A stretch of DNA of 7,233 nucleotides from Acidobacteriaceae bacterium (GCA_003135315.1 PLBD01000476.1:22955-30187), one strand, 5' to 3'; shown: positions 1 to 6,818, counted from the first letter of the stretch. Notes: a model not told the origin generated them from the letters alone. A program made the numbers and translations.

Positions 1-2450
1 CTCTCGGTGACGGCCTCCAAGGAGCCCTGCACGTCGGCCTTGAGCACCAGATTGAGGGTGGCCGTCTCGCCGCGCTGGATCTGCTCGAAGAGGTCCTCCA
101 GCTTGGCGCCCGTCGCCGCCGAGGCGACCGGGTTGTGGCCCGAGAGGCGGAAGCGCTGGGCCCTCGCCTCGCCGAGCGTACGTGCCGTGGCGAGGTCCTT
201 CGCCCCACGCAGCTCGTCGCCGGCCTGGGGCGGTTCGGAGAGCCCGAGCACCTGGACCGGCATCGAGGGCAGCGCCTCTTTCACGTGGTCGCCGTGGTCG
301 TCGACGAGGGCCTTGACCTTGCCCCAGGCCGCGCCGGCGACAATCGGGTCACCGACGCGCAGCGTGCCGCTCTCCACGATGACCGTCGCCACCGGGCCAC
401 GGCCCACTTCGAGCTCGGCTTCGAGCACGCCGCCGCGGGCACGGCCCTCGGGGCTCGCCCGGAGCTCTTCGACCTCGGCCACGATGAGCAGCTGCTCGAG
501 CAGGTCGTCGATCCCCGTGCCCTGGAGGGCTGAGATCTGCACGACGATGGTGTCGCCGCCCCACTGCTCGGGCACGAGCCCGCGCTCGGAGAGCTGCTGG
601 AGGACCCGCTCGGGGTTGGCGTCGGGACGGTCCATCTTGTTCACGGCGACGATGATCGGCACGTCAGCCGCCTTGGCGTGATCGATGGCTTCCAAAGTTT
701 GCGGCATGACGCCGTCGTCAGCCGCGACCACCAGCACCACGATGTCGGTGACCTTCGAGCCGCGAGCACGCATGCGGGTGAAAGCTTCGTGACCCGGGGT
801 ATCAAGGAATACGATCTCGCGCCCGAAAGCCGGAGAGTTGGGATCGGTGATGGCAACCTTGTACGCGCCGATGTGCTGGGTGATGCCGCCCGCCTCGCCT
901 CCGGCGACGTTGGTGGAGCGAATGGCATCGAGCAAGCTGGTCTTGCCGTGATCGACGTGGCCCATGATGGTGACCACCGGCGGACGGGTTACAGCTTGCG
1001 CTCCACCGTCTTCGCCTGCCTTTTCGGCTGGCCCTTCGTCCTTCGCCAATTGCTCTTCGAAGGTGATGACCGAGGTTTCCGCGCCGAAGTGACGCGCCAT
1101 GTCGGTCGCGAGATCGGAATCCAGCGTCTGGTTGACGGTTGCGAACACGCCACGCGCCAGCAAGCGGGCGATGAGGTCCTTAGCGCGAATGCCCAGCTTC
1201 TCAGCCAGGTCTTTCACGCTGACGCCTTCGGGAATCGTGATGGCGCGGGTGATGGGTAGCGGCTCAGTGGAAAGCGAGAGCCGCGGCGGCGGAACGAAGC
1301 CCTTCATCGGGCCTTCCTTCACGCCGCGGGGAACATAGCGTTGGCCTGGACGCGCTGGACGTCCCATCGGACGGCCTGTTGGCGGAGGCGGAGCCCCGAC
1401 CCCGGGACCGCCCGCAAATCCAGGACGAGCACCCGGCGGACCAGAACGTGTGGGATGAGGACCGCGACGCTCACCCGGCCGTATGGGGGGACGAGTGCCC
1501 GGAGGTCCACCGACGGGTGGCGCTCCTGGACGCGGGCGCTGGAAGATGGGCTTGCCACGCTCGGGCATGACGGCACGCGGCGGCGTGGTTGTTGCCGCAC
1601 GCACAGGCGCCAGATAGACCGGACGCGGTCCGGTCTGCGGCACAATCAAGCGACGGGCGGCGGCGGGCTGCACTGGCTGCCCCGCACGCGGCGGAACTCC
1701 GGGCTGCGGCGGACGCGCGCCAGGTAGCCCAGGCGTTGTCGCCGGAGCAGGGGGACGCGCCGTAGCGGCGGGCGCGGATTCAATCTCCGCTCCAGTTTCG
1801 GGAACGAGAGTCTCTGGTACAAGGACGGCAGTCTCTGGTTCATCCAGAACTGCAACGTTATCTTCGATGGTTGCCTCGATTGGCTTCGCAGCTTCGGAAA
1901 CGGCGGATGCATGGGCCGGCGGCGCGGCTGGAGGCGCTGGCGGCTTGGGCCGCACAATCACTGCCGGCGGACGGGCCACTGACTGTGGCGTGACGAAACG
2001 CGGTGCGGGCTTTGGCTCGACCGCCGTTGCCGGCGGCGTGGTGGCGGTTGCGGTAAGCGGGGATGCAGGCTTGGGCGGCACAGCCGACGGCGGAGTCACG
2101 GCCGACCGTGTTGGGACGGCATGGCTCGGCGGCGCGACCTGGCGTGACGGTGCGGCAGGCTGGGCGGCCCGTTGCGTGATGGCCTTCAGCACATCGCCGG
2201 GCTTGGAGATGTGCGAGAGATCAATCTTCGGCTTGAACTCGTCCTGCGCCGGCGCAACGCGCGAGGCGCGGCTGGGGCCGGGCTCATGCTCCTGATAATA
2301 CTTCTTGACGCGCTCCGCCTGGTCTACTTCGATGGAACTGGAGTGCGTTTTCTTTTCCGTTACTCCGACCTTGAGGAGAACGTCGAGGATTTCCTTGCTC
2401 TTGACCTCAAGTTCCCTGGCCAGATCGTTGATGCGAATCTTGTGTTGCAT
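1..2450 (-). CDS. infB: Translation initiation factor IF2 (3' end beyond the window)
   Basis: IF2 is the GTPase that brings fMet-tRNA to the 30S subunit and promotes 50S joining. The frame is open from the ATG at 2448-2450 to position 3, giving 816 residues without a stop; roughly the last 150-250 residues lie outside the window. Residues 1-50 form an IF2_N domain (begins MQHKIRINDLARELEVKSKE). Residues about 97-400 are a Pro/Ala-rich linker that turns Arg/Gly/Pro-rich near its end. A second IF2_N-like domain follows (about 404-450, PEGVSVKDLAEKLGIRAKD). The G domain shows G1 GHVDHGKT (497-504), switch I GGIT (521-524), G3 DTPGH (550-554), G4 NKMD (604-607) and G5 SAL (640-642). Domain II follows (GRGPVATVIVESGTLRVGD). 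A GGAGG lies 12 nt upstream of the ATG and an AGGG 4 nt upstream. It is the third gene of the rimP-nusA-infB operon. Base composition changes sharply at about 600-700 (see findings). Confidence 0.97.
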   Translation of the reverse strand, partial: MQHKIRINDLARELEVKSKEILDVLLKVGVTEKKTHSSSIEVDQAERVKKYYQEHEPGPSRASRVAPAQDEFKPKIDLSHISKPGDVLKAITQRAAQPAAPSRQVAPPSHAVPTRSAVTPPSAVPPKPASPLTATATTPPATAVEPKPAPRFVTPQSVARPPAVIVRPKPPAPPAAPPAHASAVSEAAKPIEATIEDNVAVLDEPETAVLVPETLVPETGAEIESAPAATARPPAPATTPGLPGARPPQPGVPPRAGQPVQPAAARRLIVPQTGPRPVYLAPVRAATTTPPRAVMPERGKPIFQRPRPGAPPVGGPPGTRPPIRPGERRGPHPTRSGPPGARPGFAGGPGVGAPPPPTGRPMGRPARPGQRYVPRGVKEGPMKGFVPPPRLSLSTEPLPITRAITIPEGVSVKDLAEKLGIRAKDLIARLLARGVFATVNQTLDSDLATDMARHFGAETSVITFEEQLAKDEGPAEKAGEDGGAQAVTRPPVVTIMGHVDHGKTSLLDAIRSTNVAGGEAGGITQHIGAYKVAITDPNSPAFGREIVFLDTPGHEAFTRMRARGSKVTDIVVLVVAADDGVMPQTLEAIDHAKAADVPIIVAVNKMDRPDANPERVLQQLSERGLVPEQWGGDTIVVQISALQGTGIDDLLEQLLIVAEVEELRASPEGRARGGVLEAELEVGRGPVATVIVESGTLRVGDPIVAGAAWGKVKALVDDHGDHVKEALPSMPVQVLGLSEPPQAGDELRGAKDLATARTLGEARAQRFRLSGHNPVASAATGAKLEDLFEQIQRGETATLNLVLKADVQGSLEAVTE

Positions 2451-2510
2451 GCCGCCCTGTTTCCTCCGTTATGTCCTGTCCGCTTACGCCTGCATAGCAT
2501 CCTCACGGTT

Positions 2511-2667
2511 CAGTGGCCAGTGGCCGGTTGCCAGTGGCCAGTTAGGATTTCCTCAATTAGTTCAGCCTCTGAAGCACGAAATCTCGACCTGGCGATCTCA
2601 AAGCGCGCCTGAAAGCGTGCGCCACCCGATTTTCAACTGGCCACTGGCCACCGACCACTGGCCACTA
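2511..2667. repeat. REP-like inverted repeat pair in the nusA-infB spacer
   Basis: Two 34-nt arms, 2511-2544 and 2634-2667, are inverted copies matching at 30 of 34 positions. Each is built from repeated GGCCAGTGG / CCACTGGCC units, and each can also fold on itself (for example GGCC-AGT-GGCC, or TGGCC-ACT-GGCCA in the right arm). The right arm begins 2 nt past the nusA stop codon. The 89 nt between the arms contain smaller hairpins: TTCAG-CCT-CTGAA (2561-2573) inside GATTTC/GAAATC (2546-2551 with 2578-2583), and GCGCGC/GCGTGC (2603-2608 with 2615-2620). The layout resembles a REP/BIME-type extragenic palindrome. No transposase gene is present in the window. Whether it acts as RNA structure, a processing site or only as a dispersed repeat cannot be told from the sequence. 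Confidence 0.75.
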
Positions 2668-2669
2668 CT

Positions 2670-4463
2670 TTACGATCGTTTTTCTCCCGGCTCTTCTTCG
2701 TCGGGAACGTTTTCGTTCGGTGTTTCAGGTCGCTCGTGGATGATCCGCTCACCCTCGTCGGCGAGAGGCGCGTTCTCGACGCCATCGACAACTTCAGCCT
2801 CGAAGGCCTGACCTTCGTCTGCCAACTCCTCGACGCTCTCGGAATCAGCTCCCGGCACGTCGGGAAGACCTTGTTCGTCACCCGACTGACCGCCTTCTTC
2901 GCCCGGTTCCACATCGGATTCCGATGTGGGCTCGACTTCGGATTCGGCAACCTCGTCGTCGCTTTCCGACTCATCAATTTCGTCCGGCACTTCGCCAGCT
3001 TCGGCGTCGTCTTCCGCAGCTTCCTCTTCCTCTAGCTCACGAGCCTCTTCTTCGGCGGGAACATCCTGGCCAATCGCTTCGCCACCTTCCTCGTCATCCT
3101 GGGCGACAGCAACACCTTCGGCCGGCACTTCGCCTTCGGCCAAAACTTCGCCATCGGCAGGCGTAGCTTCGACGCCAGCTTCAACAGCGTCCAGGCTGGC
3201 AAAGTAATTATTGACCGCGATACTGATTTTCTCGACGGTCTTGGGGCCGATGCCGGGCACCTCTTCCAACTGCTCCGGTGTCATGTCGGCAACCATTTCC
3301 ACAGTTGTGATGCCCGCTGCCACCAGCTTCTCGATGATGCCGGGTTCGAGATCGGGCACCGACTCCAGGGGCGTGGCTTGCGGGGTCATCATGCCGCGCA
3401 TCTGCTCTTCCACTTCCTGGCGCTTTTCTTCCTCGCTCTTAATGTCGATCTTCCAACCCAGCAGCTTGGCGGCAAGGCGAACGTTCTGCCCTTTCTTGCC
3501 TATGGCCAGCGATAATTGGCTGTCATCCACGATCACTTCCAGGTGCTTTTCCTGGCCTTCGAGCACGGTGACGCGGCTGACCTTGGCGGGTTGCAACGCC
3601 TTCTCGGCGAAAGTCACCGGGTCTTCGTGATATTCAATGATGTCGATTTTCTCGCCGCGCAGTTCGCGAATGATGGACTGCACGCGCATGCCCTTCATGC
3701 CGACACATGCGCCCACGGGATCGACGTCCTTGTCCTTCGACATGACCGCAATCTTAGTGCGTTCGCCGGCTTCGCGCGCGATAGCGCGGATGACGACGGT
3801 GTTGTCATAGATTTCCGGCACTTCGGTCTGGAACAGATGTGAGACGAGTTCCGGCGCAGCGCGAGAAACCACAACCTGCGGGCCTTTTGAGGCTTTTTCC
3901 ACGCGCACGATCATGACCCGGGCACGCTCGCCGGGAGCGAACGACTCCAGGCGCGACTGCTCCTTGCGCGGCATGCGGCCTTCGGCTTTGCCCAGATCGA
4001 CGATGACGTCCTGGCCTTCGGTGCGCTTGACAGTGGCGTTGATGATCTCGTTCACGCGCCCAATGTATTCGTTGTAAACCGTGTCGCGTTCGGCCTCGCG
4101 CACCTTCTGGAAGATCACCTGCTTGGCCAGCTGCGCGGCAATGCGTCCCAGGACATCGGTGGCTTTGTAGGTGCGCAGCTCGCCGCCGACTTCGGCAGCA
4201 GGGTCGATGCGCTTGGCATCGTCCAGGGTGATTTGCGCGACCGGATCTTCGACCTGGTCGGGGCCCTCCACAATCGACCGCACGGCGAAGGCGCGGATCT
4301 GACCGCTCTCCTTGTCGAGTTCGGCGCGGAGGTTCTCCTGCGTCTTGTAATACTTCCGGGTGGCTACGACGATCGCATCCTCGACCGCAGTGACCACGAT
4401 CTGCGGATCGATACCTTTTTCGCGGCTGAGAGCGTCGATTACGTTGTACAGTTCACTCGCCAT
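2670..4463 (-). CDS. nusA: Transcription termination/antitermination factor NusA with acidic C-terminal tail
   Basis: NusA binds RNA polymerase and nascent RNA and modulates pausing, termination and antitermination. This 597-residue protein has the NusA N-terminal RNAP-binding domain (about 1-125), an S1 domain (about 134-200, IGRVNEIINATVKR to VVVSRAAPEL), KH1 (about 230-290, GACVGMKGMRVQSI at 251-264) and KH2 (about 300-345, AIGKKGQNVRLAAKLLGWKI at 320-339). A helix-hairpin-helix segment follows (about 365-425, VPGIGPKTVEKI at 402-413), similar to the acidic-repeat modules of proteobacterial NusA. From about 427 to the end the chain is low-complexity and very acidic: by hand count 66 Asp/Glu in 171 residues against 5 Lys/Arg. 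The start is set by an AGGTGG (4473-4478) 9 nt upstream of the ATG and by alignment of the N-terminal domain. It lies between rimP (260-bp spacer) and infB (219-bp spacer), both spacers carrying structured repeats. Confidence 0.97.
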   Translation of the reverse strand: MASELYNVIDALSREKGIDPQIVVTAVEDAIVVATRKYYKTQENLRAELDKESGQIRAFAVRSIVEGPDQVEDPVAQITLDDAKRIDPAAEVGGELRTYKATDVLGRIAAQLAKQVIFQKVREAERDTVYNEYIGRVNEIINATVKRTEGQDVIVDLGKAEGRMPRKEQSRLESFAPGERARVMIVRVEKASKGPQVVVSRAAPELVSHLFQTEVPEIYDNTVVIRAIAREAGERTKIAVMSKDKDVDPVGACVGMKGMRVQSIIRELRGEKIDIIEYHEDPVTFAEKALQPAKVSRVTVLEGQEKHLEVIVDDSQLSLAIGKKGQNVRLAAKLLGWKIDIKSEEEKRQEVEEQMRGMMTPQATPLESVPDLEPGIIEKLVAAGITTVEMVADMTPEQLEEVPGIGPKTVEKISIAVNNYFASLDAVEAGVEATPADGEVLAEGEVPAEGVAVAQDDEEGGEAIGQDVPAEEEARELEEEEAAEDDAEAGEVPDEIDESESDDEVAESEVEPTSESDVEPGEEGGQSGDEQGLPDVPGADSESVEELADEGQAFEAEVVDGVENAPLADEGERIIHERPETPNENVPDEEEPGEKRS

Positions 4464-4497
4464 AGATTCGTGCCACCTGATCTAATTCGAAAAAACC

Positions 4498-4552
4498 TTG
4501 TCATCCTGAGCGGAGGCGGCCGATTTTGGCCGCCGGAGTCGAAGGACCCCTA
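4498..4552. repeat. Dispersed intergenic repeat tag (TCATCCTGAGC...GTCGAAGGACCC)
   Basis: The stretch begins TTGTCATCCTGAGC and ends GTCGAAGGACCCCTA. This pairing recurs in noncoding DNA of acidobacteria and some other phyla, as far as I recall. Between the two tags lies a perfect 7-bp stem, GGCGGCC (4515-4521) with GGCCGCC (4528-4534), closed by the loop GATTTT. It sits in the nusA-rimP spacer, about 35 nt upstream of the nusA start, so it would be part of the operon transcript. Only one copy is in this window, so its repetitive nature is inferred from memory. Confidence 0.6.
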
Positions 4553-4561
4553 TCGCATCAA

Positions 4562-4650
4562 GACCCTGTGTCGTCCCTACGGGACTCGGGGTCCGTTCTC
4601 GCTTCTACCCAGCGCTTCCGCGCTGGGCTAATTAGTTTCGCCCTTCGGGC
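4562..4650. other. Cluster of hairpins in the nusA-rimP spacer
   Basis: Three successive inverted repeats occupy this stretch. The first is nested: GACCC (4562-4566) with GGGTC (4589-4593), enclosing GTCCC-TAC-GGGAC (4573-4585). The second is a perfect 8-bp stem, CCCAGCGC (4608-4615) with GCGCTGGG (4620-4627), loop TTCC. The third is GCCC-TTC-GGGC (4640-4650). None is followed by a T-run in the direction of operon transcription, so they do not look like intrinsic terminators. Together with the tag at 4498-4552 they probably form one composite intergenic element. The remaining spacer (4651-4723) shows nothing recognisable. Confidence 0.6.
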
Positions 4651-4723
4651 TCAGCGTCGCACTTACATCTTTCACGAGTCAGAGGCACGGCAGCACTCCT
4701 GGCTCACGGCCTGAAGCTCGCGG

Positions 4724-5221
4724 CTAAAACTCGGGAACCAGGTTCGCCTTCTCGACGTTGGCCAATTCGATCTCGACTTCCGCTCCCGGTTCAACCGCCT
4801 CGTGCTTCTTCGACTTTTTCCGGCCGGTCAGCTCCAGGCTGAGGCGGCCATCCTGAAACGCCTTCAGGCGTCCTTCAAAATGCCGGTTGCCGTTCACCGG
4901 ATCGCGCGTCATGAGCTTCACCAGGCTGCCGGTAAAGCGCCGAAAATCTTCCGCCTTCGACAGCTTGCGGTCCAGACCCGGCGACGAAACTTCCAGCAGG
5001 TACGAGGCGCCTGGTACTGCGTCCTCAACGTCTAAGATGGTGCCTGCTTCACGGCTGAAGGTCGCGCAATCCTCGTGGGTCACGCCGCCCGGCTTATCGA
5101 TGAAGACCCGCAACATGCGGGCCTTGCCACCGCCGCACAGCTCCAGATCGACCAACTCCAGGCCGCTCGACTGCGCTACACGCTCGGCGATCTCGCGAAT
5201 TTTGTCCAACCCGGCTACCAT
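4724..5221 (-). CDS. rimP: Ribosome maturation factor RimP
   Basis: RimP is needed for efficient assembly of the 30S subunit. The 165-residue product has the normal RimP length and hallmarks: an N-terminal domain with SSGLELVDLEL (18-28), FIDKPGGVTHEDCATFSREA (40-59) and LDVEDAVP (63-70), the signature YLLEVSSPGLDRKLSKAEDF (74-93), and a C-terminal Sm-like domain ending in ANVEKANLVPEF. The ATG at 5219-5221 was chosen because MVAGLDKIREIAERVAQSSG aligns with the start of the family. The same frame is open further upstream to 5371, but that extension is Arg/Trp-rich, runs through the terminator-like hairpin at 5324-5339 and has no family counterpart. The ribosome binding site is weak: GGGAG (5234-5238) with a 12-nt spacer. 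It is the first gene of the rimP-nusA-infB operon. Confidence 0.95.
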   Translation of the reverse strand: MVAGLDKIREIAERVAQSSGLELVDLELCGGGKARMLRVFIDKPGGVTHEDCATFSREAGTILDVEDAVPGASYLLEVSSPGLDRKLSKAEDFRRFTGSLVKLMTRDPVNGNRHFEGRLKAFQDGRLSLELTGRKKSKKHEAVEPGAEVEIELANVEKANLVPEF

Positions 5222-5314
5222 CGCGTTCCGTGGCTCCCGACCTCTAAACGAAGAGCGCCCGTCAGGCTCTCGCAACCACCTGGACTCGCCGTGTAACAGC
5301 GGATTACGGGGTGG

Positions 5315-5339
5315 AAATAAAAAGTGGGCGATCGCCCAC
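5315..5339 (-). terminator. Intrinsic terminator or attenuator upstream of rimP
   Basis: A perfect 16-bp palindrome, GTGGGCGATCGCCCAC (5324-5339), is followed on the minus strand by TTTTTATTT (5323-5315). A 6-bp GC-rich stem with loop GATC and a U-rich tail is the form of a Rho-independent terminator. It lies about 135 nt downstream of the Acg-like gene's stop and about 100 nt upstream of the rimP ATG. It could end the upstream transcript. If the promoter at 5420-5449 is real, it would instead sit inside the rimP leader as an attenuator. The sequence alone does not decide between the two. Confidence 0.65.
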
Positions 5340-5370
5340 CGATGTGCTTCGCCGAATCTGCAACGGTCCA

Positions 5371-5393
5371 CTGTCGCCGGGAGCCGATGACAG
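5371..5393 (-). other. Small hairpin in the candidate rimP leader
   Basis: CTGTC (5371-5375) is complementary to GACAG (5389-5393), with a 13-nt loop. It would lie about 20-45 nt into a transcript from the candidate promoter at 5420-5449 and precedes the terminator-like hairpin. The stem is short, so its significance is modest. Confidence 0.3.
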
Positions 5394-5419
5394 GAACCTA
5401 CAACAACAGTACAGAACTA

Positions 5420-5449
5420 AATATACGCCTATCTAGGGGAGAAACTCAA
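5420..5449 (-). promoter_or_regulatory. Candidate sigma-70-type promoter for rimP-nusA-infB
   Basis: On the minus strand, TTGAGT (5449-5444, 4 of 6 to TTGACA) and TATATT (5425-5420, 5 of 6 to TATAAT) are separated by 18 nt. The site lies in the AT-richest part of the spacer, just after the stop codon of the Acg-like gene. Transcription would begin near 5413, giving a leader of about 190 nt before rimP that contains the hairpins at 5371-5393 and 5324-5339. This is a motif match only. Confidence 0.45.
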
Positions 5450-5474
5450 GGATGCGGTGTTCAAAACTGCCTCG

Positions 5475-6653
5475 TCAGAGCTCCATCCATTGCACGGGTC
5501 GTCGCGGGCTGGCATGCGCCGTCAGCGTGGGATAGCCCATATAGAAAACGAAGGTTGGCTGCCAGGAGGGATCGCCAGTGATTTCGTTTAGCAGGGCGGC
5601 ACGCGATGCCGGTTGGCCCAGCGCCCGCTCGTGGTCTACCATTTCCACGGACTCGTTACAGGGCCTGGCGGCGATGCCCTTGGCAGTGGCAAACAGATGA
5701 GCGAGCTGCCAGGTCCGGCCAGCCAGCAAACACTGCTGCTGGTCATAGCGGTCACGTACGGCGATGAAGCCGATCAGCGGCGCGCTGAGCATCAAATCCG
5801 AATAGTCATCCTTCTGGCTGTGCGAGGCCACCGCGCCCAACATTCGTTCGGTCATCATCTTGGCAATCACGGTAGCGATGGGAGGCAGACCGAAGGCATC
5901 AATGGTCAGGCCGTCGCGATGCCGCTGCACCTCGCTCCACTGGGTGCGGATCCATCGCTCGCTGCCCGCCTTGACGTTGGGATCGGAATAGATTTCCTTG
6001 TTCGCTGCGGAGCTGACCTTGGCAATGTTTTTTCGATCGGCTTCGCCGGTGAAGAGGAAAAGTTTCACGTTCGCGTTGCCGTCGGGCAGATGGCTGAGCG
6101 CGTCCAGGAAATCGGGCGGCAACGGCTTGTGCGAGTCGTAACGAGCGCGATTGGTGTGGCGCAGCGGGATGGCATTGTACAGTTCGTCTGCTTCACGCTT
6201 TCCAGGTGCGAGATCCACGCGAGCGAGAAGTTGTGGTTTGGGTTCAGGAGGAATCGGGCCAAGCTGACCTGGCACGAGCTGTGCAGTGGCGGCGTAGCCG
6301 TTGGCAGGCGCAGCCAGCATGAGGTTTTCCAGAGCGCAACCCATGCCAATGTGTTCTTCGCGAAGATAGGGATCGAGTGCGCCGACGTTCCTGCTGGTGT
6401 CGATGTACAACTCAATTGAGGAATCGCTGACTTTGAAGAGCCATGGCTGCGTGTTATGCGGGCTGGCGGCGAGAATCGCGGCGCTCACCAGCGCAAGTGG
6501 ACTGTCCTTGGCATTGCGCCAGTCTTTCCAGGGCTCGTAAGCTGGGCCTTCGCCGGTGCTGAAGACGCCTTGATCCCAAGCGCGCCAGACGCCGCCGCCC
6601 ACGACCGCGACGGTCAAGACTCCCGCGCCTTTCAGGAAAGACCTGCGCCGCAT
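5475..6653 (-). CDS. Tat-signal Acg-family FMN-binding nitroreductase-like protein
   Basis: The 392-residue product starts with a twin-arginine signal (MRRRSFLKG, then a hydrophobic stretch to about residue 23), so export in folded form with bound cofactor is likely. The rest resembles the Acg family of nitroreductase-fold proteins, named after mycobacterial Acg: ASPHNTQPWLF (63-73), IPLRHTNRARYD (162-173), an LxxAPLIGFIAV-like core strand (288-299) and a C-terminal FVFYMGYP (368-375) followed by SPRRPV (382-387). Family members bind FMN, but their substrates are largely unknown, so no reaction can be assigned. The start is supported by GAGGTGG 3 nt upstream of the ATG and by the placement of the RR motif. 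It is co-directional with rimP but separated by 253 bp and a candidate promoter, so probably not part of that operon. A weak TATAGT (6707-6702) is a possible -10 box for it; I found no good -35. Confidence 0.85.
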   Translation of the reverse strand: MRRRSFLKGAGVLTVAVVGGGVWRAWDQGVFSTGEGPAYEPWKDWRNAKDSPLALVSAAILAASPHNTQPWLFKVSDSSIELYIDTSRNVGALDPYLREEHIGMGCALENLMLAAPANGYAATAQLVPGQLGPIPPEPKPQLLARVDLAPGKREADELYNAIPLRHTNRARYDSHKPLPPDFLDALSHLPDGNANVKLFLFTGEADRKNIAKVSSAANKEIYSDPNVKAGSERWIRTQWSEVQRHRDGLTIDAFGLPPIATVIAKMMTERMLGAVASHSQKDDYSDLMLSAPLIGFIAVRDRYDQQQCLLAGRTWQLAHLFATAKGIAARPCNESVEMVDHERALGQPASRAALLNEITGDPSWQPTFVFYMGYPTLTAHASPRRPVQWMEL

Positions 6654-6759
6654 GGACCACCTCGTGCTGACCTATGCCGGTCAGATGGAGCTGTCTAACT
6701 AACTATACGTTGGAGAACGACGAAAAGACTCACCGATTCATATTCAGAAGGTTTCAGGT

Positions 6760-6788
6760 TTGCCTAACACCCGCCGCAACTCTACAAT
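6760..6788 (+). promoter_or_regulatory. Candidate sigma-70-type promoter for guaB
   Basis: TTGCCT (6760-6765, 4 of 6) and TACAAT (6783-6788, 5 of 6) are separated by exactly 17 nt. Transcription would begin near 6795, giving a 5' untranslated region of only about 25 nt. The remaining divergent spacer (6654-6759) contains a 5-bp hairpin TGACC-TATGCC-GGTCA (6668-6683) and no other recognisable site. Confidence 0.55.
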
Positions 6789-6818
6789 GGTTGTTTACCC
6801 CCCACGGAAACCGAAATC

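Noticed and set aside
7..681. Long open frame on the plus strand (224 codons), and others at 135-533 and 678-1259
   Set aside because: They lie antisense to infB, whose frame gives all the IF2 motifs. High GC at third positions suppresses stop codons on the opposite strand, and their products have no recognisable domain.
2511..2667. GGCCAGTGG repeats considered as a CRISPR array or as coding sequence
   Set aside because: The units are about 9-11 bp, contiguous and without unique spacers, and occur as an inverted pair. Short peptides read from them (VASGRWPVAS-like) are repeat translations.
2633..3035. Open frames overlapping the 3' end of nusA on both strands (about 99-114 codons)
   Set aside because: They are in alternative frames of the acidic NusA tail, have no domain and reflect its biased codon pattern.
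4608..4627. Perfect 8-bp stem with loop TTCC considered as an intrinsic terminator between rimP and nusA
   Set aside because: No T-run follows on the minus strand, and termination here would cut off nusA and infB.
4724..5371. Longer 215-residue version of RimP starting at 5371
   Set aside because: The extra 50 residues do not fit the family, run through the terminator-like palindrome and have no better ribosome binding site. The ATG at 5219-5221 gives the standard length.
5613..6419. 268-codon open frame on the plus strand
   Set aside because: It is antisense to the Acg-like gene, which has a Tat signal, a good ribosome binding site and family motifs.
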